Notes: generated by a model not told the origin, from the letters alone. Shown: positions 35,117 to 45,512, counted from the stretch's first letter. The stretch is DNA of 64,000 bases from VRUE01 sp963702575 (GCA_963702575.1 CAVPCU010000006.1:186001-250000); one strand, 5' to 3'. Made by a program: numbers and translations.

Positions 35117-35958
35117 GGCGCGCCGCGGCGGCCGGGCCGATGGCCCCCGGCCCTTCCGGGTCAGCCGACCGGCGCCAGGAGACCGAGGACACCTGGACCC
35201 TGGCGCTCGAGCCCGCCGACGGCGGGCCGGCCCCGGCCTTCCGCCCCGGCCAGTTCAACATGCTCTACGCCTTCGGCGTCGGCGAGGTGCCGATCTCGAT
35301 CAGCGGCGATCCCGGCGCGGGCGGGCCGCTCGAGCACACGGTGCGGGCGGTCGGGCCGGTGAGCGCCGCGATCTGCCGCGCCCGAGCCGGGCGAGCAGCT
35401 CGGCCTGCGCGGGCCCTTCGGCAGCTCCTGGCCGCTCGAGGCCGCCGCCGGCCGCGACGTGGTGATCGTCGCCGGCGGCATCGGGCTGGCGCCGCTGCGC
35501 CCGGCGCTGCTCGAGGCGCTGGCGCTGCGCGAGCGGCTGGCAGGGCTGGTCCTGCTCTGCGGCGGGCGGACGCCGGGACAGCTCCTCTTCCGCTCCGAGC
35601 TCGAGGCCTGGGACGCCGACCCGCGGCTCGAGGTGGGGGTGACGGTCGACAGCGCCGAGAGCGGCTGGCTCGGCCACGTCGGCGTGGTAACGACGCTGAT
35701 CGAGCGACGCCCCCTTCGACCCCGCCGGCGCGGTCGCCTACGTCGTCGGCCCCGAGGTGATGATGCGCTTCACGGTCGAGGCGCTACTGGCGCGCGGGGT
35801 GGCGGCCGAGCGACGTCCACATCTCGATCGAGCGCAACATGAAGTGCGCGGTCACCCACTGCGGCCGCTGCCAGTTCGGCCCCACCTTCGTCTGCCGCGA
35901 GGGGCCGGTGATGAGCTTCGCCGCGATCGAGCGCTTCTTCAGGGTCCGGGAGCTCTGA
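35094..35958 (+). CDS. hydG: Hydrogenase HydG-type FAD/NAD(P) + [2Fe-2S] subunit (interrupted by +1 shifts)
   Basis: This is a ferredoxin-NADP-reductase-like chain of about 285 residues: PFRVS, then ETEDTWTLALEP and FRPGQFNMLYAFGVGE (flavin domain), VVIVAGGIGLAPLRPAL (nucleotide-binding), GPEVMMRFTVEALLARG, and C-terminal cluster cysteines NMKCAVTHCGRCQFG...FVC. Surplus bases at about 35166, 35383, 35705 and 35811 each move the frame +1; TGA 35956-35958 closes it. It connects hydrogenase to NADP(H). The start is uncertain (ATG 35094 needs no extra shift; ATG 35140 is closer to the family length). Confidence 0.82.
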
Positions 35959-36747
35959 TGGGCGCCGCGGCGCGAAGCCGAAGCTGGCGGTCTGGAAGTT
36001 CGCCTCCTGCGACGGCTGCCAGCTCAGCCTGCTCGACCTCGAGGACGAGCTGCTGACGCTGGCCGAGGAGATCGAGATCGCCTACTTCCTCGAGGCCTCG
36101 CGGGCGACGGTCGAGGGCCCCTACGACCTCTCGCTGGTCGAGGGCTCGGTCACGACCGCCGCCGACGCCGAGCGCATCCAGGAGGTGCGGCGGGCCTCGC
36201 GGCGGCTGGTCACGATCGGCGCCTGCGCCACCGCCGGCGGCATCCAGGCGCTGCGCAACTTCGCCGACGTCGGCGAGTTCGTCTCCGCCGTCTACGCGAC
36301 GCCGTCCTACATCTCGACGCTGCGAGACCTCGACGCCGATCGCCGACAACGTCGCGGTCGACTTCGAGCTGCACGGCTGCCCGATCGACAAGCGCCAGCT
36401 GCTCGAGGTGATCGCCGCCTTCCTCGCCGAGCGCCGTCCCGCGATCCCCGCCTACAGCGTCTGCATGGAGTGCAAGCGGCGCGGCAACGTCTGCGTGATG
36501 GTCGCCCACGGCACCCCCTGCCTGGGCCCGGTCACCCACGCCGGCTGCGGGGCGCTCTGCCCCGCCCACGACCGCGGCTGCTACGGCTGCTTCGGCCCGA
36601 TGGAGACGCCGAACACGGCCTCGCTCTCGGGCTGGATGCGCGGCCTCGGCGCCGAGACCCCGGACCTGATCCGCGCCTACCGCAGCTTCAACGCCAACGC
36701 CCCGGCCTTCCGCGCGGCGAGCGAGGCCGAGCGAGGCGGGCCGGTGA
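35958..36747 (+). CDS. hydD: [NiFe]-hydrogenase small subunit, HydD type (interrupted by +1 shifts)
   Basis: ATG 35958 overlaps the hydG stop (TGATG). After an ambiguous pair of surplus bases at 35964-35974 the frame reads KPKLAVWKFASCDGCQLSLL, with the proximal-cluster cysteines, and VTIGACATAGGIQALRNF. A +1 step at 36323 gives STLETSTPIADNVAVDFELH, then CMECKRRGNVC and CYGCFGPMETPN supply ligands for further clusters. A last +1 at 36732 leads to TGA 36745-36747, which overlaps the hydA GTG. About 260 residues, matching group 3b small subunits. Confidence 0.84.
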
Positions 36748-38061
36748 GCGAGGGCGACGGGCGCACGCGCACGGATCGAGACCGGCTACCTGGCCCGGGT
36801 CGAGGGCGAGGGCGCGATGCACGTGCGGGTGCGGGGCGACGAGGTGCTCGAGGTCGAGCTGCGGATCTTCGAGCCGCCGCGCCTCTTCGAGGCGCTGCTG
36901 CGGGGCCGGGCGCTGGACGAGGCGCCCGACATCACCGCCCGGATCTGCGGCATCTGCCCGGTCGCCTACCAGACCAGCGCCTGCCAGGCGATGGAGGACG
37001 CGCTCGGGATCGAGCTCGGCGAGCCAGCTCCGCAACCTGCGCCGCCTCATCTACTGCGGCGAGTGGATCCAGAGCCACGCGCTGCACCTCTACATGCTGC
37101 ACGCGCCCGACTTCCTCGGCTACGAGAGCGGCTTCGACGATGGCCCGCGACCACCGCGAGGTGGTCGAGCGCGGGCTGCGGGCCAAGAAGGCCGGCAACC
37201 GGCTGATCGAGGCCGTCGGCGGGCGCGCGGTGCACCCGATCAACGTCCGCGTCGGCGGCTTCTACCGGGCGCCGGAGCGGCGCGAGCTGGAGGCGCTGCG
37301 GGCCGAGCTGGAGCGCTGCCGCGAGGAGGCGCTGGAGACGGTGCGCTGGGTCGCCGGCCTCGAGTTCCCCGAGCTGGAGCGCGACTACGAGCTGGTCTCG
37401 CTGCGCTCGCCGGTCGACGGCGAGTACCCGATCGACCGCGGCCGGATCGTCTCCTCGAAGGGGATCGACATCGCCGCCGGCCGGGTTCGACGCCACCTTC
37501 GAGGAGGAGCAGGTCGCCCACTCGACCGCGCTGCACGCCCGGGTGCGCGAGCGCGGCGCCTACCTCGCCGGCCCGCTGGCGCGCTTCAACCTCAACCGCG
37601 AGCGCCTCTCGCCGCTCGCCGCTCGAGGCGGCGCGCGAGGCCGGCATCGGCGAGGGCTGCCGCAACCCGTTCCGCAGCATCGTCGTGCGGGCGGTCGAGA
37701 TCGCTCTACGCCTTCGACGAGGCGCTGCGCCTGATCGACGCCTACGAGCGCGCCCGACGCGCCGGCGGTCGAGTTCGAGCCGCGCGCCGCGGTCGGCCAC
37801 GGCGTCAGCGAGGCGCCGCGCGGCCTGCTCTACCACCGCTACGAGATCGACGACGCCGGCGCGATCGTCTCCGCCTGGATCGTGCCGCCGACCTCGCAGA
37901 ACCAGCGCTCGATCGAGGAGGACCTGCGCGAGTTCGTCGCCGCCAACCTCGCCCTCCCCGACGACGAGCTCCGCCACCGCTGCGAGCAGACGATCCGCAA
38001 CTACGACCCCTGCATCTCCTGCTCGACCCACTTCCTGCGGCTCGAGGTCGAGCGAGAGTGA
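36744..38061 (+). CDS. hydA: [NiFe]-hydrogenase large (catalytic) subunit, group 3b (interrupted by seven +1 shifts)
   Basis: Read through surplus bases at 36774, 37024, 37139, 37485, 37621, 37703 and 37755, this gives about 435 residues with both Ni ligand motifs: RICGICPVAYQTSACQAMED (L1) and RNYDPCISCSTHFLRLEVE (L2). ETGYLARVEGEGAM, VGGRAVHPINVRVGGFYRAP and VPPTSQNQRSIEEDL are typical of cytoplasmic bidirectional NADP-type (sulfhydrogenase-like) enzymes. All motifs are intact and the frame always moves +1. TGA 38059-38061 overlaps the protease GTG. As written, it could not be translated without frame changes. Confidence 0.86.
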
Positions 38062-38520
38062 GCGCCGCGAGGCGCCTCTTCATCGGCATCGGCAACCCCC
38101 TGCGCGGCGACGACGCCGCCGGGCTGCTGGCGGCGCGGGCGCTGCGGGCGCGGGGAGCGGACGGGGATCGAGGTGCTCGAGCTGGAGGGGGAGCCGGTCG
38201 ACCTGATCGAGGCCTGGGACGGGGTCGATGCAGTCGTCGTCGCCGACGCCGTCGCCTCGGGCGGCGAGCCGGGCGAGGTTCACCGGATCGACGCCGTCGC
38301 GGGCCCGCTGCCGGCGGCGCTAGCCGGCCACTCGACCCACGCGCTGGGCCTGGCCGAGGCGGTCGAGCTGGCCCGCGCGCTGGACCGCCTGCCGGCGCGA
38401 CTGGTGGTCTACGGGATCGAGGCGGCGAGCTTCGAGACCGGCGCCGAGCCCTCCGCGGCGGTCCTTGCCGCCGCCGAGCGGGTCGCCGACGCGGTCGCCG
38501 AGGAGCTCGGCCCGCGCTAA
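38058..38520 (+). CDS. Hydrogenase maturation protease (HycI/HyaD family; one +1 shift)
   Basis: GTG 38058 begins RRLFIGIGNPLRGDDAAGLLAAR, the family's Asp-containing nickel-sensing N-terminus. After a surplus G in the GGGG run at 38163-38166 the frame gives IEVLELEGEPVDLIEAWDG and VVVADAV, then GHSTHALGLAEAVELA with the conserved His. About 153 residues. It should remove the C-terminal tail of the large subunit once Ni is inserted. It overlaps hydA by 4 bases. Confidence 0.85.
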
Positions 38521-38530
38521 GGTCGTTGCG

Positions 38531-38812
38531 ATGTGCCTGGCGATTCCCGGCCAAGTCCTAGAGATCGTCGACGAGCGCAACCGGCTCGCCAAGGTCGACG
38601 TGGCCGGGGTGAGGCGCAACGTCAGCGTCGGCCTGCTCGACGATGAGGAGGACGGCGGCGTCGTAGCGGGGGACTGGGTCCTGATCCACGTCGGCTTCGC
38701 GATCGCCAGGGTCGACGAGGCCGAGGCCGAGGCGACGCTGAAGCTGCTCGGCGAGATGGGCGCCGAGTACGAGCAGGAGCTCGAGGAGCTCAAGGGGAGC
38801 TCGATCGAGTGA
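38531..38812 (+). CDS. hypC: Hydrogenase maturation chaperone HypC
   Basis: This 93-residue protein starts MCLAIPGQVLEIVDE with the essential N-terminal Cys2, then VDVAGVRRNVSVGLL and GDWVLIHVGFAIARVDEAEA, the complete HypC pattern. It carries the Fe(CN)2CO unit between HypD and the large subunit. The frame is uninterrupted, and the stop overlaps the hypD GTG by 4 bases. Confidence 0.93.
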   Translation: MCLAIPGQVLEIVDERNRLAKVDVAGVRRNVSVGLLDDEEDGGVVAGDWVLIHVGFAIARVDEAEAEATLKLLGEMGAEYEQELEELKGSSIE

Positions 38813-39937
38813 GGTTCGTCGAGGAGTTCAGGGACGCCGAGCGTCGGTGCGCCGGGGTCGCGGCGCACGAGGTCCTCGTCGCTCGCTCGAGCCTCGGCCG
38901 CCGGACGTACAAGCTGATGGAGATCTGCGGCGGCCACACCCACTCGATCTACCGCTACGGCATCGACGACCTGCTGCCGGACCAGGTCGAGATGGTGCAC
39001 GGGCCCGGCTGCCCGGTCTGCGTGATCCCGATGGGCCGGGTCGACGACGGCATCGCGATCGCCGAAAACGACGGTGTCATCCTCGCCTGCTTCGGCGACA
39101 TGATGCGGGTGCCGGGCTCCGAGCGGACGCTACTCGAGGCGAAGGCGGCGGGGGCGGACATCCGCGTCGTCTACTCGCCGCTCGACGCGCTCCAGCTCGC
39201 CCGCGCCAACCCCGAGCGCGAGGTCGTCTTCTTCGCGATCGGGTTCGAGACCACCGCTCCCTCGACCGCGCTGACGCTGCAGCGGGCGAAGGCGGAGGGC
39301 GTCGGCAACTTCTCCTGCTTCTGCAACCACGTCGCGATCGTGCCGCCGCTGCAGGCGCTGCTGGCGCTGCCCGACATCAGCATCGACGGCTTCGTCGGCC
39401 CCGGCCACGTCGCCACCGTCGTCGGCGCGCGGCCCTTCGACTTCATCCCCGCCGAGCACGGCAAGCCGTTCGTCGTCTCGGGCTTCGAGCCGCTCGACAT
39501 CCTGCAATCGATCGAGATGCTGCTGCGCCAGCTCGCCGAGGGGCGCTGCGAGGTCGAGAACCAGTACAGCCGCGTCGTCCCCGGCGAGCGGCAACCGGGC
39601 GGCATTGCGGGCGATGGAGGAGGTCTTCGCGGTGCGGCCGAGCTTCGAGTGGCGCGGCCTCGGCGAGATCGAGCAGAGCGCCCTGCGGCTCGCCGACGCC
39701 TACGCCGAGTTCGACGCCGAGCTGCGCCACCCGCCGCCCGGCCTCAGCGTCGCCGACCCGGTCGCCTGCCAGTGCGGCGAGGTGCTGAAGGGGGCGATCA
39801 AGCCCTGGGAGTGCAAGGTCTTCGGCACCGCCTGCACGCCCGAGCACGCGATCGGCACCTGCATGGTCTCGCCCGAGGGCGCCTGCGCCGCCTACTACAA
39901 CTACGGCCGCTTCGCCCGCGAGGGGGAGCCGGCGTGA
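38809..39937 (+). CDS. hypD: Hydrogenase maturation protein HypD (one +1 shift)
   Basis: GTG 38809 opens with YKLMEICGGHTHSIYRYGID, HGPGCPVCVIPMGR and FFAIGFETTAPSTALTLQ, the three conserved blocks. At about 39592 a surplus base (GAG CGG c AAC CGG) moves the frame +1 into ALRAMEEVFAVRPSFEWRG and the C-terminal Fe-S region VACQCGEVLKGAI...CTPEHAIGTCMVS. About 375 residues in total, full length. HypD assembles the Fe(CN)2CO cofactor with HypC and HypE. Confidence 0.88.
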
Positions 39938-41008
39938 GGTCCGAGGAGCGGGTGCTGGAGATCATCGAGACGGCGCGCGGCAAGCGCCCGCGGTTCAAGG
40001 ACGAGCTGGTGACGATGGCGCACGGCGCCGGCGGCAAGGCCTCCCAGACGCTGATCGAGGGGCTGCTGGCGCCGGCCTTCGACTCGCCCGCCCTAGATCG
40101 AGCTGGGCGACGCCGGCGCGGTCGAGGTCGACGGGCTCGGGCTGGCGCTCACCGCCGACAGCTTCGTGGTCAGGCCGATCCGGTTCCCCGGCGGCTCGAT
40201 CGGCGAGCTGGCGGTCAACGGCACCGTCAACGACCTCGCCGTCTCCGGCGCCCGGCCGCTGGCGCTGACCGTCTCGCTGGTGCTCGAGGAGGGCCTCGAC
40301 GCCGCCGTGCTGCGGGCCGAGGTCGAGGCGATGGCGGCGGCGGCCCGCGAGGCCGGGGTCGAGGTCGTCGGCGGCGACACCAAGGTGGTCGAGCGCGGCC
40401 ACTGCGACTCGATGTACGTGTGCACCAGCGGGGTCGGGCGCACCGATCCGCGCGCGAGCCTCGCCACCGGCGCGATCGAGCCCGGCGACCGGGTGCTCGT
40501 CTCCGGCCCGGTCGGCGCCCACGGCACCGCGATCATGCTCGCCCGCGACGAGCTCGGGCTCGACGCCGAGATCGCCTCCGACACCCGCTCGCTCTGGCCG
40601 GCCGTCGACGCGATGCTGGCCGAGGCCGGCCCGGCGCTGCGCTGCCTGCGCGACGCGACCCGCGGCGGCGCCGCCTCGGCGCTGAACGAGCTGGCCCGCG
40701 CCTCGGGCGTCTCGGTCGTGGTGCGCGAGGACGCCGTCCCCGTCCTGCCCGAGGTCGGCGCCGCCGCCGAGCTGCTCGGGATCGACCCGATGTACATCGC
40801 CAACGAGGGGGTGCTGGTCGCCTTCGTCGCCCCGGAGGGCGCCGAGGCGGCGCTCGCCGCGCTGCGTTCCGCACCGGGCTGCGGGGCGGCGGCGGAGATC
40901 GGCGAGGCCGGCGCGGAGCCGGCGGGGATGGTGCTGGTCGACACCGCCTTCGGCGGGCGGCGGGTGATGGACCTGCTGGCCGGGGACCCGCTGCCGAGGA
41001 TCTGCTGA
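39934..41008 (+). CDS. hypE: Hydrogenase maturation protein HypE (one +1 shift)
   Basis: GTG 39934 gives FKDELVTMAHGAGGKASQTLI. A surplus base at about 40096 (CCTAgATCGAG) moves the frame +1, and the rest is the PurM-like fold (PGGSIGELAVNGTVNDLAVSG, GDTKVVERGHCDSMYV, RDATRGGAASALNELAR), ending in the required C-terminal Cys (PRIC), which is carbamoylated and dehydrated to thiocyanate. About 357 residues. It overlaps hypD by 4 bases. Confidence 0.88.
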
Positions 41009-41021
41009 TGGGGCCTCGCTG

Positions 41022-41279
41022 ATGCACGAGCTGGCGCTCTCGCGGGCGATCGTCGACGCGGCCCTGCGGCACGCCGAGGGACGGCCGGTCGAGAGGGTCC
41101 ACGTCAGGCTCGGGTCGATGCGCCAGGCGGTCCCCCGCTCGCTCGCCTTCTACTTCGAGATCGTCGCCCGCGAGACCGACTGCGAGGGGGCCGTGCTGGA
41201 GATCGAGACGCTCGAAGGCGAGGCGCTCGAAGTCGACTGGATCGAGGTCGAGGAGAAGGAGGAGGCGGCCCATGCATAG
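41022..41279 (+). CDS. hypA: HypA-like nickel-insertion protein lacking the zinc-binding domain
   Basis: This 85-residue protein starts MHELALSRAIVDAALRHAEG, with the nickel-binding MHE N-terminus of HypA, and continues VHVRLGSMRQAVPRSLAFYFEI. HypA is normally about 113-120 residues with two CxxC pairs binding zinc. Here VLEIET runs straight into the usual C-terminal tail (LEGEALEVDWIEVEE), so roughly 30 residues containing all four cysteines are missing in frame. The only Cys is in ETDCEGA. Nickel delivery may still work through the N-terminus, but the zinc site is absent. It overlaps hypB. Confidence 0.78.
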   Translation: MHELALSRAIVDAALRHAEGRPVERVHVRLGSMRQAVPRSLAFYFEIVARETDCEGAVLEIETLEGEALEVDWIEVEEKEEAAHA

Positions 41280-41941
41280 GGTGCGGGTGGCCGTGGCGGA
41301 GGGGGTGCTCGACGCCAACGAGACGATCGCCCGCGCCAACCGCGAGGACTTCGATCGCGCCGGGGTCGCCGTGCTCAACCTGATGAGCGCCCCGGGCGCC
41401 GGCAAGACGGCGCTGCTCGAGCGGGCGATCGAGGCGGGGCTGGGGGAGACCCGGATCGGCGTGCTCGAGGGCGACGTGCAGGGCAGCCTCGACGCCGACC
41501 GGATCGCCCACCTGCACGTCCCGGTCGTCCAGCTCAACACCGATCCCGGCTTCGGCGGCGAGTGCCACCTCGACGCCAACATGGTGCGCTCGGCGATTCC
41601 GGAGCTGCCGTTGGGGGAGATCGACCTGCTGGTGATCGAGAACGTCGGCAACCTCGTCTGCCCGGCCGAGTTCCGCGTCGGCGAGGACGCGCGGGTCGAT
41701 GGTCTGCTCGGTCGCCGAGGGCGAGGACAAGCCGCTCAAGTACCCGCTGATGTTCCGCTCCTGCGATCTGATCTGCGTCAACAAGATCGACCTCCTGCCG
41801 CACATCGAGTTCGACCTCGAGCGGCTGCTCGACAACATCGAGGCAGTCAACCCCGACGCCACGGTGCTGACCGTGAGTGCCCGCACGGGTGAGGGAGTCG
41901 AGGCTTGGCGAGAGTGGCTGGAATCGCTCGCCGGCGGGTAG
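41272..41941 (+). CDS. hypB: Hydrogenase nickel incorporation GTPase HypB (one +1 shift)
   Basis: ATG 41272 leads to the P-loop NLMSAPGAGKTALLERAIE, VLEGDVQGSLDADRIA, the metal-binding GFGGECHLDANMV and VIENVGNLVCPAEF. A surplus G at about 41698 (CGGGTCgATGGTC) moves the frame +1 into MVCSVAEGEDKPLKYPLMF and the base-recognition motif CVNKIDLLPH. About 222 residues. The N-terminal His-rich nickel store of some HypB proteins is absent. It supplies GTP hydrolysis for Ni insertion with HypA. Confidence 0.88.
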
Positions 41942-44230
41942 CGGCGCGGGTCAGCGGCACGGTCCAAGGAGTCGGCTTCCGCCCCTTCGCCTTCCGCCTC
42001 GCGGCCGAGCTCGACCTGGGTGGCTTCGTCCTCAACGACGAGCGCGGGGTCGGGCTGGAGGTCGAGGGAGACCCGGAGCGGGTGGGGGAGTTCCTGCGCC
42101 GGCTGGCCGCCGAGGCGCCGCCGCTGGCCGCGATCGAGGGGGTCGACGCGACCGAGATCGAGGCGACCGGCGAGCGCGAGTTCGGCATCCTCGCCTCTAC
42201 CCGCGGCGGCGAGCCGCAGGCGCTGGTCTCGCCCGACGCCGCGACCTGCGAGGCCTGCCTCGCCGAGCTGTTCGACCCGACCAACCGCCGCCACCGCTAC
42301 CCGTTCCTCAACTGCACCGAGTGCGGCCCGCGCTTCACGATCGTCCGCGCGGTCCCTTACGACCGGCCGGCGACGACGATGGCCGGCTTCGAGATGTGCG
42401 CCGCCTGTCGCGCCGAGTACGAGGACCCGGCTGACCGCCGCTTCCACGCCCAGCCGAACGCCTGCCCCGAGTGCGGGCCGCGCGCCCGCCTCGCGGCGCC
42501 CGGCGGGGGCGTGATCGACCACGCCCCCCACCGCGACGCAGTCGCCGCCGCCGCGGCGATGCTCGCCGAGGGCGCGATCGTCGCGGTCAAGGGCGTGGGC
42601 GGCTACCACCTCGCCTGCCGCGCCGGCGAGGACCGGGCGGTCGCCGAGCTGCGGCGGCGCAAGCGGCGCGACGGGAAGCCGTTCGCCCTGCTCGTCCGCG
42701 ACCTCGCCGCGGCGCGGGAGCTGGTCGAGCTGACGCCGGCGGAGGAGCGCCTGCTCGCCGGGCGCGAGCGGCCGATCCTGATCGCCCGGCGCCGGCCGGA
42801 GGCGGCCGTCGCCGCGGCGATCGCACCCGGCCTCGCCGACCTCGGCGTGATGCTGTCGCACTCGCCGCTGCACCACCTGCTCGCCGCCGACGCGGGCGAG
42901 CCATTGGTGATGACCTCGGGCAACGTCTCCGAGGAGCCGATCGCGTACCGCGACTCCGAAGCGCTGGAGCGGCTCGGCTCGATCGCCGACGCCTTCCTGC
43001 TCCACGACCGGCCGATCCACGTCCGCGCCGAGGACTCGGTGGTGCGCGCGCTCGACCCGGGGCTGGGGGAGGCGCCGCTGACGATCAGGCGCTCGCGCGG
43101 GTACGTGCCGCGAGAGCATCGCGCTGGGCCCGCCCGCGCAGCCGCCGATCCTCGCCTGCGGGGCCGAGCTGAAGTCGACCTTCTGCCTCGCCGGGGGCGG
43201 GCGCGCCTGGGTCGGACCCCACGTGGGCGACCTGAGGAACTTCGAGGCGCTGCGCAGCTTCCGCGAGGGCATCGCCCACTTCGAGCGGCTGTTCGCGCTC
43301 GCCCCCGAGCTGGTCGCCCACGACCTCCACCCCGACTACCTCTCGACTCGCTACGCGCTCGAGCGCGAGGGGGTCGAGCAACTCGGCGTCCAGCACCACC
43401 ACGCCCACCTGGCCGCCTGCCTGGCCGAGCACGGCGTCCCCGGGCCGGCCGTCGGGGCGATCTACGACGGCTCCGGCTACGGGCTAGACGGAACGGCTTG
43501 GGGCGGCGAGATCCTCGTCGGCGACGCAGTCTCCTTCGAGCGATTCGGGATGCTGCACCCGGTGCTTCTGCCCGGGGGCGACGCCGCCGTTCGCGATCCC
43601 TGGCGGATGGCGTGTGCGTGGCTCGCGACCGCCTTCGAGGACCCCTCGCCAGGTCTCCCACCGGGACTGCGCGGACAGGTGGAGCCGCCCGAGTGGGAGG
43701 CGGTCGCCGCGCTGCGCGGCGGCGGCGTCGCCTCGCCGCCGACGACCAGCGCCGGCCGCCTCTTCGACGCCGTCGCGGCGATCGCCGGGGTGCGCGCCCG
43801 CGCCGCTCACGAGGGCCAGGCGGCGAGCGAGCTGGAGGCGGCCGCCCGGCTCGACGAGCGCGGCGCCTACCCGCTCGGGCTGGTCGAGGAGGAGGGGGCG
43901 CTGGTCCTCGACCCGGGCGAAACGATCCGCGCCCTCGCCGCCGAGGTCGAGGCGGGCGTCGAGGCGGGCGTGGTCTCGGCCCGTTTCCACAACGCGCTCG
44001 CAAGTGCGACCGCGTCCGCCTGCGTCGCCGCCGCGGAGGCGCGGGGGGTCGGCGATGTCGTCCTCTCCGGCGGGGTCTTCCAGAACCGGCTCCTGCTCGA
44101 GCGCACCGTCGAGCGCCTCCGCGCCGCCGGCCTACGCGTCCTCATCCCCGAGCGGCTGCCCCCGAACGATGGCGGCGTCTCCTACGGCCAAGCGGCGGTC
44201 GCCGCCGCGCGAGCCGGTCGTCGATCGTGA
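41914..44230 (+). CDS. hypF: Carbamoyltransferase HypF (one +1 shift)
   Basis: Starting at GTG 41914 (or TTG 41905), this gives an acylphosphatase domain (VSGTVQGVGFRPFAFRLA), two zinc-finger units (CEACLAELFDPTNRRHRYP...NCTECGPRF and CAACRAEYED...ACPECGPRA), a YrdC-like domain (AIVAVKGVGGYHLAC) and, after a surplus base at about 43111, the Kae1-like domain (LACGAELKSTFCLAGGG, HHHAHLAACLAEHG, YDGSGYGLDGTAWGGEIL). About 772 residues, full length. It makes the CN ligands from carbamoyl phosphate. Last gene of the operon. Confidence 0.88.
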
Positions 44231-44380
44231 CCTCCTCGGCCCCTCTCGATCTCTGAGGTAATCCCGGTGGTGGAGCGCGGGTTTCCACCGATGAACGGCC
44301 CCGGGTCGTGTCATAGGTTCGTGACGAGAGCACAAACTTCACCTGGGTCGAGTGCAGGCCCAGGGATACGAGGAGGCGAA

Positions 44381-44698
44381 ATGCCCACTGCGACCAAGAA
44401 ACCCACGGATGCCACGGCGTCCAACCACGGAACGGTCGAGAGGACCGCCGAGCTGTCCGAACAGGTTCTCGAGGAGGTCAAGAGCGGTCAGGAAAGCGCG
44501 ATCGAGGCGGTGCGCAAGTTCATGGAATCCGTCGACGAGGCGCTGCCCGACCATGGCGAGGACCCGTCCAGGCGGCAGCAGGTCATCGACTCCGCGCTGG
44601 AGATGTCGGAGAAGCTGGTCCAGACGCAGTACGACTTCCTGACCCGCGTCGTGCACAGCGCCGGCGAGGCGCTGGGGGCGTCGAGCAAGAAGGCGTAG
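44381..44698 (+). CDS. Small helical protein (phasin-like), unknown function
   Basis: AGGAGG at 44371-44376 precedes ATG 44381. The 105-residue product is almost entirely helical and charged: ERTAELSEQVLEEVKSGQESAIEAVRKFMESVDEALP and QQVIDSALEMSEKLVQTQYDFLTRVVHSAGEAL. The pattern recalls phasins and other amphipathic granule- or membrane-surface proteins, but no polyhydroxyalkanoate gene is nearby. Longer starts upstream are not supported by a ribosome site. Confidence 0.65.
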   Translation: MPTATKKPTDATASNHGTVERTAELSEQVLEEVKSGQESAIEAVRKFMESVDEALPDHGEDPSRRQQVIDSALEMSEKLVQTQYDFLTRVVHSAGEALGASSKKA

Positions 44699-44717
44699 TC
44701 GCGGTCGGGCGCGCGGT

Positions 44718-45125
44718 TTATCCGCCCCCCATCGCCGTCAGCGGGATCCGCTCGGCCTCGGCCGCGCGGAGGACCTTGCGATCGAAAGAGGCCAACTCGC
44801 CGCCGGTGCGGGAGGCGGTGGCCAGGCAATAGGCGTCAGGGAGGCTGATCGGATGCCGGGCGCGGAACCGCGCGGCCGGGATGCCGATCGCCTCGCTCGG
44901 CTTATTGACCGCCACGCCGAGTGCGCCGATTGCCTCCCGCGCGGCCCGGAGCCGGTCGTCGTGGGCAGCCGGCGCGACCAGCACCTCGGACAGGTTGATG
45001 ACGCTGATCAGGCGCGTGGCGTCCCGCTCTTGCCAGCCGATGAAGAGCTGGCGAGACCGGGAATGGTGGGGGTCGGAGCCGTCGAGCGCGCCGATCAAGA
45101 TGTCGGCGTCGAGCACGACCTTCAA
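44718..45125 (-). CDS. VapC-like toxin, PIN domain
   Basis: This 135-residue protein has MKVVLDADILIGALDGSDPHH (first Asp), INLSEVLVAP (Glu) and SLPDAYCLATASRTGGELASFD (later Asp), the complete PIN acidic set. TTG start at 45125 overlaps the antitoxin stop by 4 bases. It is a ribonuclease toxin by family, in the toxin-antitoxin cluster directly beside the tRNA-Gly island. Confidence 0.86.
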   Translation of the reverse strand: MKVVLDADILIGALDGSDPHHSRSRQLFIGWQERDATRLISVINLSEVLVAPAAHDDRLRAAREAIGALGVAVNKPSEAIGIPAARFRARHPISLPDAYCLATASRTGGELASFDRKVLRAAEAERIPLTAMGGG

Positions 45126-45343
45126 CGCTGCTCGTCCTGCGCGTCGAGCTGCTCGAGGTAGCCGGGCGGGTAGGCGCCGGTGAGCGCGCCAAAGGCGCCC
45201 TCGAACGTGAGCGCCCCGCGGCGGATCCGCACCTCGCCCTCGCCGAGCGCCTCAATCACCACCTGGTCTCCGGCGCGCAGGCCAGCCTCCTCCAGGGTGG
45301 TAACGGGAACGGTGACCTGGTGCTTCGTGGAGATCCTCGGCAT
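45122..45343 (-). CDS. AbrB/MazE-type antitoxin
   Basis: This 73-residue protein has an N-terminal swapped-hairpin motif (MPRISTKHQVTVPVTTLEEAGLRAGDQVVIE) and a C-terminal toxin-binding tail (TFEGAFGALTGAYPPGYLEQL). It precedes and overlaps the PIN toxin. An inverted repeat sits 2 bases upstream of its ATG. Confidence 0.85.
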   Translation of the reverse strand: MPRISTKHQVTVPVTTLEEAGLRAGDQVVIEALGEGEVRIRRGALTFEGAFGALTGAYPPGYLEQLDAQDEQR

Positions 45344-45344
45344 G

Positions 45345-45365
45345 CCTTTACCTTATCAGTAAAGG
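45345..45365. promoter_or_regulatory. Inverted repeat, antitoxin operator
   Basis: CCTTTAC / GTAAAGG arms (7 bases each) with a 7-base spacer lie immediately upstream of the antitoxin ATG (45343, minus strand). The AT-rich spacer CTTATCA may overlap the promoter. Probable autorepression site. Confidence 0.55.
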
Positions 45366-45439
45366 CTATGACGACTGTGTTCTCGGGCCGGACCGAGCGG
45401 ATAGAGTGGGGGTTCGCTCCCACTCCAATCGAGCAGCAC

Positions 45440-45512
45440 GCGGACGTAGCTCAGCTGGTAGAGCGCGAGCTTCCCAAGCTCGAGGTCGCGGGTTCGAGAC
45501 CCGTCGTCCGCT
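45440..45512 (+). tRNA. tRNA-Gly, anticodon CCC
   Basis: A full cloverleaf of 73 bases: acceptor stem GCGGACG/CGTCCGC (7 pairs), D-arm GCTC/GAGC, anticodon stem CGAGC/GCTCG with loop TTCCCAA (anticodon CCC, reading GGG), variable AGGTC, T-arm GCGGG/CCCGT with loop TTCGAGA, and discriminator T. CCA is not encoded. The 3' 51 bases serve as the left attachment site of an integrated element. Confidence 0.95.
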
